Assembly (NCBI RefSeq): GCF_010093595.1
Contig: NW_022985441.1
Span: forward strand, 2,224,639 to 2,288,638
Direction of reading: 5' to 3'
DNA: 64,000 nt
From: Mytilinidion resinicola
Lineage: Eukaryota > Ascomycota > Dothideomycetes > Mytilinidiales > Mytilinidiaceae
A model generated the notes under the pieces. It was not told the origin of the DNA and did no database searches. It was given only the letters and a program-made list of their open reading frames with translations. A program made the translations under genes and the position numbers. Each line of letters opens with the position of its first letter. Position 1 is the stretch's first letter. Shown one piece after another: positions 1 to 10,110 of the stretch.

Positions 1-591
1 GTTCTAGTACAGTATCAAATACACTAGTTCTTACGCACTAGGGGGTGCATCCAGCTGCCACATTCTGGAAGCTCTCTGCGCGGCGGGCAGTATCTACGGT
101 GAGGTTGTCCGAGGTGTTCCATCGAAGGTCTGTGTTTTAGTCGACTCTATCGTTGCTGTTAGAAAAAGGCGTAGAATTCAGCCTGATCTTCTGCAATGAC
201 GTGTAGTCTGTAGTAGTAGGAGTTTGGTTCCGGCTGCGGATCTGTTGGCGCTTCATGTTGGGTTTCGTCTTCTTCTCCCCCAATTGCTCCGTCGCCCAGT
301 CCTCCAGAGTCCATCGGGTTGAAGTGTGCTGGACGTTGCAACTCCTCTTGGTGAGGCGGACGTGGTGAGATGAGGTTGGAAAGAGGTTGGTCGCAAATGA
401 GGCAGGACGCAATGAAACTCGAGTCAGAGGTGGAGCTATGTGGTCAGTGCAGTCAGGTAGGCGGGAAGGAAAATGGTGAAGAGCAGATCTCGTGATCTCC
501 GCAAAACCTACTGCCTTGAGCCTGACCGCTAACAACAGGAGCTCCAACAGCGTCACACTTCTTCAACACCATCCTTCCAGATTGCGCAACG
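1..591. other. Intergenic, left edge
   Basis: No coding region is supported here. The open frames on the minus strand have no splice context, no recognisable domain and no paralogue in the window. The right part is the likely promoter and 5' leader of the first GEM-family gene, whose leader intron begins at 592. Confidence 0.5.
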
Positions 592-663
592 GTAAGCTCT
601 TCGCGCTTTTCTCAAGGGAGCAGATGCTAATTTCGAATCTTGAACAAAAGAAGCAGCTTCAAG

Positions 664-1356
664 ATGGACGGGCAGACCCAGCTACCAAAAATCATGCAGC
701 GCAGTCCAGCGATTCAGCCTATCTCCAACACCCTTGTACGGGAAACAGGCATCGACAATCTGTTCAATAGTATATTTCGAAGCGCAGACAGTACCGAGCT
801 TCCTCTCGCCACTCTGACCACCAACGGCGAGTCGATCAAAGGTGTCCTCAATCGCCTCGTAGCAGAAGATACCCCCGAGAGCTACATGTCGTACTTGATG
901 CTGTCCACGGCATTCGACTTTACTAGCACCCGAGACACGATCAAATTTGTTGAGGTCCAGACATATATCGCGAAATGGATGCTTCCCAAGCTAAGCGCAA
1001 TCGAACTCACCTACTTCGCTGCCATCAACGATTTCAACGACCTCCTGGTTGCAGTGCACACAAAGCTGGAGGACGACGAGGATGAGACAGTAGTATTCGG
1101 CGAGATGCTTGTCTTCGTTATGAAGTTCGGCGCCTACTGGCACAAGCACAACTTCATGAATGCGTACCGGAAGTATAACGGCATCAACACCATCTGCGGG
1201 AACGTACGCGCGTGGTCTCGCGAGGAGGGTACCGAGGGCGAAGGCAGTGAAGGCCGTGGAGGCGAGGCTGGTACGGGAAACTGCGCACTCAATCTACAAG
1301 AGACAGGCTTCAAGGAATCTTCTGGGGATAGCGGAAGTGGGGCTCTAAAGCAGTGA
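664..1356 (+). CDS. GEM-family small helical protein, member G1
   Basis: A 230-aa protein of no family I recognise. The start at 664 is chosen because a leader intron fits 592-656: GTAAGC donor, TGCTAAT branch point and CAG acceptor, with the ATG seven bases later. The core (about residues 60-180) is helical. It has an RLVAEDTPESYM segment, a YIAKWMLPKL segment, AINDFNDLLVAVHTKLE, then FGEMLVFVMKFG and a YRKYNGI end. These blocks recur in order in the next five genes and, more diverged, in three genes at 25-30 kb. The C-terminus is a Gly/Glu-rich tail. There is no signal peptide and no membrane segment. The gene model is fairly secure; the function is unknown. Confidence 0.75.
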   Translation: MDGQTQLPKIMQRSPAIQPISNTLVRETGIDNLFNSIFRSADSTELPLATLTTNGESIKGVLNRLVAEDTPESYMSYLMLSTAFDFTSTRDTIKFVEVQTYIAKWMLPKLSAIELTYFAAINDFNDLLVAVHTKLEDDEDETVVFGEMLVFVMKFGAYWHKHNFMNAYRKYNGINTICGNVRAWSREEGTEGEGSEGRGGEAGTGNCALNLQETGFKESSGDSGSGALKQ

Positions 1357-1775
1357 TGAAAATCAGTCTGCTTCAGATCAGTCTAGCATAAGGAGCCATG
1401 GAGGTGGCTTGGGTGCAGGCTCATGGCAGTAACCTTTTTAAAGTATTCAGGACCAAAACACTCTATATGCTGTATATGTTGTTCCCTGATTACAGATCTG
1501 CGTGTGCCCTTTTACCATTACTTTCAGTATCTCAATGATTTTTGGGAGCCTTCAAGGTCGGTCTTTTCGTACCATCAGTATACTCACCAGCCACCGCTTC
1601 GCACGGTGGCTGATATGTGTGTGCATTTGTATTGGAATGATCATGCAGATGTCTTGGCGCCTCCCGCGCGTCTACTGCCCATCTGATGCGTAAACAAACA
1701 CTCCGACCTCTCAACCCACACCTCCGCACCTCCGCACCACAACATCGAAGACCCTCAACGTCCAGCATTCCTGAT
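1357..1775. other. Intergenic
   Basis: Spacer between G1 and G2. No domain-bearing reading frame was seen. The last part is presumably the G2 promoter and leader. Confidence 0.5.
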
Positions 1776-2693
1776 ATGTACTCTCAAAACCACCAGAAGT
1801 GCGGCAATTCTAGGCTTCGAACCGTTGGAGATTCGCAGCCGCCACAGCAGGTGAGACTACAAACAACAGTATCAAAACACATGAAATGTCAAAGAACCTG
1901 TCAACACCAATTCTAGCAGATATGGGAACAGCCAGCATACTACATTCACGGCCTTTACGGCAAGAAAGTCAGATCCCTCGACGGCATTCGCCAGCACCAT
2001 TTTGCGGCTGCTACGCCAAAACCTGCCTCAACTCGCGGAAAATCCGAGGATTTGGACAGGGAGGATAGCTTCCCTAATGAGGAAGATTTGATACCCGGTG
2101 TTCTAGATGATCTTCTTACTCCCGAGGAGATGATGCGACGTCAGTCACGGGTCCATGTCAACAGTGAACTGCCGATTCCAGTCCCAGCCGCCAACCATCC
2201 GTCGGACGTCCGTCCAATCAGCCTCCAAAATATACTCCACGTCGTGAATGATGCAGAACCTTGCGATACCCTCAGCCAGCTTCAGGGGTTCTGGCATAAG
2301 AACTGGAGCCTTCAGAACCGCTTATTCAACCTAATGGCCGATTGCGCCTTCGAATACACCATCAGCAGACCCCAGGAGAGCGTCGTCGTCGAAGCCGAAC
2401 TCCGTCACATGCTCGTCACTCGAAAACTCCCGTCCCAGAGCACCGTCATCGGCATCAACAAACTGCGGCTTGCTTTAATGATGGTTCTGGAGCGAGAGGT
2501 GACGCTGGCGCCTTTACAAAAAAGTACTGTATATGGCGAGGTATTGATGTTCGTCATGAGGTTTGGTGCGGACTGGCAGAAGTATGAGGCTCTGAAGCTC
2601 TTCAGGATTTGGCATGGGATTCCTTCGGCGGATGGGGATGATATCTTTGATATGTCTCACCATCCGGATGCGCCGTTCGTTGAGGGTTTGTAG
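1776..2693 (+). CDS. GEM-family small helical protein, member G2
   Basis: Two exons, 1776-1850 and 1920-2693, give 282 aa. The intron 1851-1919 has a GTGAGA donor and a CTAGCAG acceptor and is phase 0. The frame stays open from the acceptor to the stop, so the start at 1776 is preferred over internal starts. The N-terminal ~130 residues are not shared with other members. The conserved core lies in the C-terminal half: DTLSQLQ, a long helix ending FEYTISRP, ALMMVLE, then YGEVLMFVMRFGADWQKYEA and IWHGIP. Unlike its neighbours, the intron lies inside the coding region, after codon 25, rather than in the leader. Function unknown. The alternative is a shorter protein if translation starts downstream. 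Confidence 0.7.
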
Positions 2694-4231
2694 GTTACGT
2701 GAATGCGAGACTTCTTGTTTTTAATGCATAGGCCACCACGTTGTAATTAGTAATTGAACTACCAAAAGCCGAAGGGCGTGCCCAATGCAGTGGAGAGCAA
2801 GATTGATCAAACTCCTTTCTGTGCACTGTATAGTACTACATCATAAATCTAGATACCCGAATATTGAACTACACGGGCTTCAGTGTTGCTCACGTAATAC
2901 CACTGTAGGGAGTAGCCCAGCCAGTACTCAGCTGGCAAGTCAAGAGGCAGTCCAACTTCCACTGCACCGACCTTAACATCATGTACAGTTGCGACATTCT
3001 TCGGCACACAGATACTACTCTACACGGGCTCCATTCTTGATCGATCGACACCACTGTGAGGAGTAGCCCGGCTAGCATGTAGTCAACCACTCAAAAGGCA
3101 AGCTTTTATCTGCTGTATCTACCTTTACATTGCGTTCGAAGGTTTCAAAAACAATAGAGGCACCCCAAACAGTCGCAGCAATAGTTCGTAGCTTTGTGTC
3201 CAAACACTGAGTACTAGGCCATATGTTTTGGGGACTCGGAAGTATCATGCCTGAGGCTTCGCTTTTGCTCGCTCGACGCCACTGTGACGAATAGCCCAGC
3301 TAGCAGGTAGCCGGCCAGTCAAAAGACTATGCAATCTGCACTGCATCATCATTGACATCGTGTTCGGAGTTTTCAAAACCCATAGGAATACCCCAAGCAA
3401 TAGCAAGTGGGAATGCCCAAACTTACGTCGCAGGACTCTATAGCGCGTTGAAAAAAGTCTAGGCACACTTTCTCACCACTGTTGGAGATGCTTCGGCGCG
3501 CTCTCAAAGTTTTTATAAGACGTAAAGTCCCTTAGAGCATGAATCTCAGAGAGTTCACACGCTAGTAGTCAGCCTACTTTGCCGGTGTTTGTGGTGCTTC
3601 AGCACCCCGCCATAAATCGGGACGAGACGAAAAGGACGGCATGCCCAAGCTTGTGTCCTAGTACTGTATGAGGATGTTATCATGCAAAATCCGGGGTGAA
3701 TTAGCGGAACGTGACCTGCTTATGTCATCTCGCTAAAGACCGCGATAGGGCAGCGCGCAAGCCCCAGCCCCCGCCTATTCACACGGACGATCTGGGAATG
3801 TCAGACTTTTAAGGTACAATTTTTCTCGTCGGTCCATTCTGCAACTCTTCCACCTTCATACTTCTACCACCTCCCTTTACCTCTCACTCCAGGACGAATA
3901 GCATCCGCCGTTTTTACCATCCACCATCAAACTTCTATCCTCTGCAGACAGTCTTTCCACCACACTCTCCCAATCGCTTGGACTACGGCGAGACCCGCAC
4001 GTCCAGCCTCCTGCCTTATTCTTTGCTTCAGTTCCATACTCGAATCTTCGTCCCGACAACCCCATTCTTCACAACCCTCTCCCACCGCCAACCTGGATCG
4101 TAACGACAGCTCCACCGGTCCGACACAGCAGCCATTTCCTCCACTCCAGTCAAGGTGAGCTTGCCCGACCCTTCATTTGCCCAAGAGACCACCTTCTAAC
4201 CTCAGTCAACAGCGCCGCAGCATCGTCAACC
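2694..4231. other. Repeat-bearing intergenic region and G3 leader
   Basis: No gene is supported. The stretch 2850-3350 holds three copies of a dispersed ~149-bp repeat, listed separately. The 3' end carries the G3 leader with an intron starting at 4155 (GTGAGC), a CTAAC branch point at 4196-4200, and an acceptor at 4205 or 4212. Confidence 0.6.
2850..3350. repeat. Dispersed ~149-bp repeat, three degenerate copies
   Basis: Three copies share a core like CCACTGTGAGGAGTAGCCC followed by GCTAGCAGGTAG and CAGTCAAAAGGCA. They start near 2900, 3049 and 3277. The first two are 149 bp apart and both are preceded by CTACACGGGCTYC. Two more copies lie at 6130-6385, again 149 bp apart and again just upstream of a GEM gene. 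Copies are diverged and have no coding potential. Confidence 0.75.
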
Positions 4232-4891
4232 ATGCCGCCGCAGCAACCCCGCTGGATGTGCAGCACTCCGCCCCTCCCGCAAGGCACCAACTACCCAGGC
4301 GAGGGTGACTCTGTCATGCTCGCCGCCCGTCCCTACTCATACCGTCCCCGCGAAGAGACCTTCGACGACATCTCCGCCGACCTCAGCGAGCTCACCCTCC
4401 GCATCATGAACCATCCCGACAAACTCTGGAATTGGATGTACTACCTCCTAATCTCCGCAGCCTGCGTCTACGGCCAGCAGGGAGTGGACGAGTGCGACGA
4501 GATCATCGACTACATCAACCTGTGGCTGCCCCCGATGTGCACCGGCCTCGAAGCAGACTACGTCTACGAAATCCGGTACAAGTTCGCGAAGTTGATGGTG
4601 GCGTTGGTGCGGAAGTTGGACGACGAGCAACATAAGGACGGCGCGGTGTTCGCTTTCGGGGAAATGGTCACGTTCGTGATAGGCTTCGGTGGGGAGCATC
4701 ACCGGAAGAACGCGATGTATTTGTACGCGATGTACATGGGGTTGCCGGTCGTGGTGCCATTCGATGACTGCTCGTGGCAGGAGATGCATGGGGTCCAAGA
4801 TCACGCCCAGTCGGAGGATGATGTGCTCACGGACTACGACGACCTGGAGGATTATGTGGATGAGGACGAGCCGGAAGGATGCAAGGAGTAG
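4232..4891 (+). CDS. GEM-family small helical protein, member G3
   Basis: A single-exon 219-aa protein preceded by a leader intron (4155 to about 4212) that ends about 20 bases before the ATG. It begins MPPQQPRWMCSTPPLPQG, a start shared with a relic at 6420. The helical core includes WNWMYYLLISAACVYG, YINLWLPPM, KLMVALVRKLDDEQ and FGEMVTFVIGFGGEHHRKNA, followed by YMGLP and CSWQEMH. The tail is acidic (Asp/Glu-rich, about residues 190-219). Its closest relative in the window is G4, which shares the CSW(Q)xMH block. Function unknown. The local codon choice is GC-rich, which supports a real gene. Confidence 0.8.
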   Translation: MPPQQPRWMCSTPPLPQGTNYPGEGDSVMLAARPYSYRPREETFDDISADLSELTLRIMNHPDKLWNWMYYLLISAACVYGQQGVDECDEIIDYINLWLPPMCTGLEADYVYEIRYKFAKLMVALVRKLDDEQHKDGAVFAFGEMVTFVIGFGGEHHRKNAMYLYAMYMGLPVVVPFDDCSWQEMHGVQDHAQSEDDVLTDYDDLEDYVDEDEPEGCKE

Positions 4892-5039
4892 ATAGCTGAT
4901 TTGGAGTGCTCGGTTCTGGACATAGAGAAGGCGCCCTGAATTGGCTGGCCAGTTATAGGATAGCGTGAATCAAAGAGAGGATGGCTGCTCGGAATACAAT
5001 GAATCATATTTACAGTATGTTGCTGTCCGATTTAACAAT

Positions 5040-5890
5040 GGTGATATAACTTTGAAGGACTACTAGATGTATGGTGTTTTGAACACTACAATGTCACATC
5101 CTGCAAGCGCTGAATTAGACCTACAGAACTTGAACGGATGAAAGACCGGGATATTCTAACGAATCAACAATCATGCTCAGTGTACAGTCATTTCGAGAGC
5201 AGTGATAGGCCCTGCAGATCCTCCTGGAGGCATGGTGTTATGAAAAGTGCAATGTCAAGGATTACACGTGCTGAAATGAACCTACGGATATCGGAAAAGG
5301 TCAGACAGTACAATTTGCAAAGCTTCTCAGATCGTAATAGCTGTATATATACATTGAAAACTGTGTTAGGATTTCCAGACACCCCTGAGGCTATGATCTT
5401 CTGAAAACTAGGATGTCAAAGGCTATACGTGCTGAATTAGACGCGTGGAGCTGAGTTCAGCTAGTAGAACGAACTTTACGACAGGCCACAAATCGAGTGT
5501 TCACACCTTCGATTTTGACAGCGGCAAGAAGATATACGGGGCCTCCATGGGGTAGCGTGATTCGAAAATGGCACTTTCAAGAGCTACATGTGTTGAATTG
5601 GACTTACGGACTTCGGATAAGATTCAATCTTCCAATTTACCAGGTTCTCTAGATAATGCTCGTTGTGCAATGATCTTGATCACAGTGATAAGATATGCAG
5701 AGCCCCCCTGAGCTACAATACTCCAAATGTTCAAACACGTGCAGAATCAAACTTGTGGAATTGATTCAAATCATCAAGGTGCTCCATAATTTCAGTTTAC
5801 GATGGCCATAGGACGTGCTCACCCTCCTGAAGGTATGACGTTTTCAGAACTGCAATGTCAAGAGCCACATGTGCTACATGTGACATGTGG
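5040..5890. repeat. 161-bp tandem repeat, about six degenerate units
   Basis: The anchor ATGTCAA(G) followed by ACACGTGCTGAATTRGAC recurs at 5091, 5252, 5413 and about 5574, which is exactly 161 bp each time. Two looser copies follow near 5727 and 5855. Each unit also contains a CCTCCTGAGGYATG-like block upstream of the anchor. Units are diverged by point changes. No frame stays open across them and no transposon ends were seen. The array fills most of the G3-G4 spacer. Confidence 0.85.
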
Positions 5891-6129
5891 AACAGAGTTC
5901 AGCTGGAAGGATGAAGCTCATGGCAAATCAACGACGACAGGTGAAACGCCCAGAACCCTCCTCAATCTTCAGCGAGCTGTGGCATTGAGAATTGGTATAC
6001 CGTGTCGCGTGAGGTGGTCCGGTAAGCTTACAGAGTGTTCCAAAAGGATGCCCGAACATGTCGGCGTATTCCCAAGGTCCTCGCCCTGTAAGTACAGTAC
6101 TTGGCCATAGCCTCGGTTGCTCCGAGATC

Positions 6130-6385
6130 CCACTAACCAGACTCCACCCTTGGCTGCCCGGCACCACTGCGAGGAGCAGCCCAGTTAGCAGGTGACTGTC
6201 CGCTAAAAGGCAGTCTGGTTTCCACCACGTCAACGTTTTAGTCATCTTTCTAGGTCATAAGTTCGGGGGCACGACAATACCACTACATAGGCGTTACTCT
6301 TATTCACTTGACGCCGCTGTCAGGAGTGGCCCCACTATCAGGTAGCCAATCAGTCAAAACGCTGCCAGATTTCTACCCTTTGAGC
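6130..6385. repeat. Dispersed ~149-bp repeat, two copies upstream of G4
   Basis: Copies start near 6160 and 6309 (spacing 149 bp) with cores CACCACTGCGAGGAGCAGCC and GACGCCGCTGTCAGGAGTGG. They match the copies at 2850-3350. Their place upstream of a GEM gene mirrors the arrangement at G3, which suggests that repeat and gene were duplicated together. Confidence 0.7.
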
Positions 6386-6419
6386 TCTCACTCGACAATC
6401 CTGCAGCACTACCTCAAAC

Positions 6420-6755
6420 ATGCCGCGCCAACCCCCAGTGTGGATGAACTGCACACCACCGATCCCCTTCTATGGTACCCAGCCTACGCATTACGAGCGA
6501 ACGGTCATTGTGGGGAACGTACTCGGAGGACAATTCGAAGTCAAATACAACATAAACCGCCAGGATGGCGAGGGCGGGCCTGCTCGAGATAGTACAAATA
6601 GCTCAGAACTCGGGTTGCAGCACTACAACCTAGGATCAGCAACTCATATGCCAGTAACGTATCAGGATGGCATGCTGATACAGGAGGAAGTAACAGGTAA
6701 TGCAACAGCAGTGCTGCAGCACGGTATCAGTACTGTATCAAGTAACAGGGTGTAA
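6420..6755 (+). pseudogene. Probable detached 5' exon of G4
   Basis: A 111-codon open frame begins MPRQPPVWMNCTPPIPFYG, clearly homologous to the first ~20 residues of G3 (MPPQQPRWMCSTPPLPQG). The rest does not resemble any GEM member. The conserved G4 body resumes only from about 6880. A splice from GTAATG near 6698 to TTCAG near 6882 could join them, but that intron would contain a TATA box. I treat this as a relic 5' end or a long first exon; the sequence does not decide. Confidence 0.45.
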
Positions 6756-6820
6756 CCAGCAACGCATCAAGAGATCTACCACGTTAAGCCCCCGGGGGTG
6801 GCCCCCTCCTTCCCCTAGTA

Positions 6821-6826
6821 TATAAA
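6821..6826 (+). promoter_or_regulatory. TATA box upstream of G4
   Basis: TATAAA in the context CTAGTATATAAACAAC, about 115 bp before the ATG at 6940. It suggests that G4 is now transcribed from a point inside what was once its coding region or intron. Confidence 0.4.
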
Positions 6827-6939
6827 CAACGAGCTAGACATCTATAGAAATCAGAGTTCACATCAATTTCAACCTGAGTTCAGAAGAGCTCGTACAGCTC
6901 TGCCTACGCCTTATCGAGAACCCGGCTCCAAGAAACCAA

Positions 6940-7467
6940 ATGCTCTACATCGTGGTAGCGGCAGCATGTCATTATATCCGCCGGGGAGTGCTGCAGCGAC
7001 TTCAGCTCATGGAATACGCTATTGCATGGATGAGGGCTAAGCTTAGGTCGCTCGAGAAACGGTGTTTTGAAGACCAGAAGATTCAGGGCGACTTCAACCA
7101 GCTGATGGTCGTGTTTGTGGAGAAGCTGGAGGACGAGGTCGATCGCGTGGGGATGTTCGCCCCCATCATCCTCGGCGAAGCCCTCGCATTCGTAACGATA
7201 CACGGCGGTACACATCATAAGCAACAGTTCTTGAACTCATACGCTACGTACAGCGGTCTCGCTTCCCCTATTTATCCCCAGTGTTCATGGAGCCAGATGC
7301 ACCACGCGCCTCCCGACAGGCTGAAAGCGGCTGAGATGAAAATGAACAGGGCAGCAGGGAACATGGAAGTCGAGGGAAAGGAAGCCGGGGAGCATGAAGC
7401 TGATGAGGAGGAAGCGGAGGAGGAAGAAGGCCGCGCGGATAACCATGACCAGGATGAGATCGAATAG
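6940..7467 (+). CDS. GEM-family small helical protein, member G4
   Basis: 175 aa from the ATG at 6940. Homology to G3 starts upstream of this ATG: in frame from about 6886 the sequence reads ELVQLCLRLIENP, matching SELTLRIMNHP in G3. So the annotated start lies inside the domain, and either an upstream exon or a non-AUG start once existed. Core blocks are MLYIVVAAACHYI, LMVVFVEKLEDEV, LGEALAFVTIHGGTHHKQQ, YSGL and CSWSQMH. The C-terminal ~45 residues are almost pure Glu/Asp/Ala. Function unknown. It may be a 5'-truncated but still expressed copy. Confidence 0.6.
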   Translation: MLYIVVAAACHYIRRGVLQRLQLMEYAIAWMRAKLRSLEKRCFEDQKIQGDFNQLMVVFVEKLEDEVDRVGMFAPIILGEALAFVTIHGGTHHKQQFLNSYATYSGLASPIYPQCSWSQMHHAPPDRLKAAEMKMNRAAGNMEVEGKEAGEHEADEEEAEEEEGRADNHDQDEIE

Positions 7468-8278
7468 CAGACGGATGAAGAGTGTGAAGGAGAGGGATCA
7501 GAAGGAGATGACCATGTCAGATCGGATGTGGACGATGCCTTCATTCTCCATTAATCACTGCAACAATCAGGAAATCATAAGGCTCTCTGGCAAAATACCG
7601 GGGGTCTCATTAGGCCTTCTACAGCGCGGACGGGTTCATGCAATTAGGAAGGAAGATATGCATCTTCCTCAAGGCAGTACATCTTCATCTTGAACTCTAG
7701 AAGGCGACGATACTGCAAATATCTATTAGCAATCTGAGAACTTCTCAAGCCTATATCGATTTCCATCTTGTGTGTATCTAGTGCCTGACAAATATTGCGA
7801 GTGAATGATCACGCGTCTAGTTGGACTTCATGAACCTTCCCTTATCTTTTATCGGGGTCAATTAGAAACTTGTACCGAGCGGTAGTCTTCTAGTGCAAGA
7901 GCACGAGCAGATCTTCACTTTGCTGCCTTTTCAAGGATGCCTCAAGACATTTGGGATTATCTGGAGGAGCCGTAGGTCTGTGCCTTGCATTAGCATATAA
8001 GCGCGCGGTTGGCTTGGGACCTCTTCTTTAACTCACTTTTTAACCAAGTGTGCCACGCCTAAGACGCACGGCCCCACTTCTGAGTTTGTAGACCTCACTT
8101 TCGACCGGAGTCTCCTCTCAGCTCTGCCGGCAACTCTCCAACATCAACAACCAACACGATTGGGATTGCGCGCAAATTCTTAGGAAGCCATCGGTGGATT
8201 GCCGTCGAGGTGAGCGTCATCAGATTTTTCATTTTCCAGAACTGTAGCTAACCTGCCCGATTCTAAAGTCTTCCGGTC
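7468..8278. other. Intergenic and G5 leader
   Basis: No gene is supported. A leader intron for G5 fits 8210-8268 (GTGAGC donor, AGCTAACC branch point, TAAAG acceptor), with the ATG ten bases downstream. Confidence 0.55.
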
Positions 8279-9065
8279 ATGGAGCCCAACACAGCTGAGT
8301 TGCCGCCGGGGCGTCTTGCCATCAGCCTAGCTCTCAGGGCCCTGCAGCGCCGCCTCGAAGTAGAAACTACCCTTTCAGGACAAATGCTATATCACGTATT
8401 GGACTCTTGTGTCAGCAGCGGACGCGCCGAAAATCGTACCCTTCAAGAGTTCCAGGACTATGTTGCTGACTGGATTGGACCAAAGCTTGTCAGGGCCGGA
8501 CGTGAACAGTTGAAACCCGGCCTGTTATCTAGAGTCTTGGATAGGGTATTTGAATTGGCTCGTGCACATATACACGTGATATGACGGAGAATGCCGTGTG
8601 TATACAAAAAACGGGTGGGGGGGCATTCTCTTGTATTCTATGCACTTGTGGAACCTCAACACTATAGGGGGACTTGATAATATACATTCTCTGTCGATAT
8701 ACAGCCTCACGCATGAACTGAACGTAATATAATGCTGATTCTATGCGATTTTTGTATACACACGGCATTCTCCGTCATATCACGTGTATATGTGCACGAG
8801 CCAATTCAAATACCCTATCCAATTCAAATACCCTATCCAAGACTCTAGTGCTTTTCAACTTTTCATCGCGCAAACCATTGAAAGCGAGCTCGAACGCAAC
8901 GCGACCCACGAAGACATCATTTATGCGGAGATGTTGGCTTTCGTCATGAGGTTCGGCAACGCAGACAAGAAACAAAAGGTTCTCTACCTCTACCTTAAGC
9001 ATCACAACATGGTCGAGTTGGTGACCGAAAACAAGATAACCTTCGCAGCTAACGTGGTGGGCTAG
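8279..9065 (+). pseudogene. GEM-family member G5, split by a TIR element
   Basis: The 5' part (8279-8531) and 3' part (8848-9065) are in register with each other once the element at 8532-8845 and one TA are removed. The joined frame would be 156 codons with no stop. The 5' part has YHVLDSCVSSGR and YVADWIGPKL. The 3' part has FQLFIAQTIESELERN and YAEMLAFVMRFGNADKKQK. All of these match other members. With the element present, translation runs into it and stops at 8584. The lack of other damage suggests a recent insertion. Splicing out of the element is possible in principle, but I see no GT..AG pair that restores the frame. Confidence 0.85.
8532..8845. mobile_element. MITE with ~79-bp terminal inverted repeats, TA target duplication
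   Basis: The left arm 8532-8610 (beginning GAGTCTTGGATAGGG) is the near-perfect reverse complement of the right arm ending CCCTATCCAAGACTC at 8845. The right arm is 18 bp longer because the block CCAATTCAAATACCCTAT is duplicated in tandem. The element is flanked by TA at 8530-8531 and 8846-8847 (CTAG on both sides). It has no coding capacity. The TA duplication and long TIRs point to a non-autonomous Tc1/mariner-type (pogo/Fot1-like) element; that class assignment is inference. Confidence 0.9.
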
Positions 9066-10110
9066 AATGTCAAGTGGATATTGGGTTGAAGGAACTAAGG
9101 GGATTGTCCGCGCAGAAGGAGCAACGGGATACCAAGAAATTGTCTAGACAGTGTCGTGTCACTCCTAAGGCTACCGGATTCGTCGAAGGGACAAAGTCAG
9201 ACCGGTCTATCTTCTCTACTCTTCAGAGCGGGACTTTAATCAAGCTGTCTCGCTACACTGTCTTACTCTACTCTTGCTATGTGACATTTGGGAGCTTTTA
9301 TCTTGGAGCAGCAGGTTTCTGGGACGGAGACGACAGGGTTTTGCCATAGATATCTGTACAAATATCTGCCACTGTTTGTGGGGCTCACGTACTAATGGAA
9401 GCCGGGAGCAGCAGAGGCACCTCCAATCTAAATACGCGCCGTTGACGCTATGTGAGGTAGCCTCGCGACTTTACTAGTTGTCCAAAATGCCGAAATACCG
9501 TCTTGTTTAGAATGCAGAAAATCGTATGAAGCTCCACATGCCGTGGTAAACGAGTGCATGGATTTCTATGACGAGGCATTTTAGCTCGCGATTATTTTTT
9601 CACCTATCTAAAGTTTGCATGAAAAGACCCCCCAAGCTTCGGGACGGACGAAGAGATGCGTTTTCAGAAAAAAACATGTCAGCTGGCCGTGACTCCTCAG
9701 ACGGCATCATGGACAGGCCCATTCATTGGCTGTTAGGGAGGAGCGGCGCGGGCCACGGCAGGCACGTATATTATAGCCTCGCCTTCCTTTGGGCCTCTCT
9801 CACTCTCTCTGCTCTACATCATCATTCTCGTCATCGAATACAGCGCACACATCGTCTATTCTCGCCTACTACGTCACGTTGAGCTTACCGCGCACGCGAA
9901 TTACGGACCTTCCGAGAGACGAGTCCAAATACCCACTTCTTCGCTCGTTCACTTCTTTTCTCCGCCTCCAGACCCCGGACAACAACGAAAACCTCGAGGT
10001 CGCTTGCAGCACTCTTGGACGGTGATTCAGCAGCTGCTAGGTAAGTTAGAGGATCTCGTCAGTGTCCCGAACTTCTGTTAGCATTACTTCTCACTCAAGG
10101 CCATATAGTC
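9066..10110. other. Intergenic and G6 promoter/leader
   Basis: No coding region is supported. A TATA-like GTATATTATA lies near 9766. A leader intron fits 10041-10108 (GTAAGT donor, CATATAG acceptor), ending two bases before the G6 ATG. Confidence 0.55.

Noticed and set aside
137..556. 139-codon open frame on the minus strand
   Set aside because: No homology, no start context, antisense to the G1 leader.
5040..5890. Possible CRISPR-like array
   Set aside because: Units are contiguous 161-bp repeats without conserved short repeat plus variable spacer structure, and the genome is fungal.
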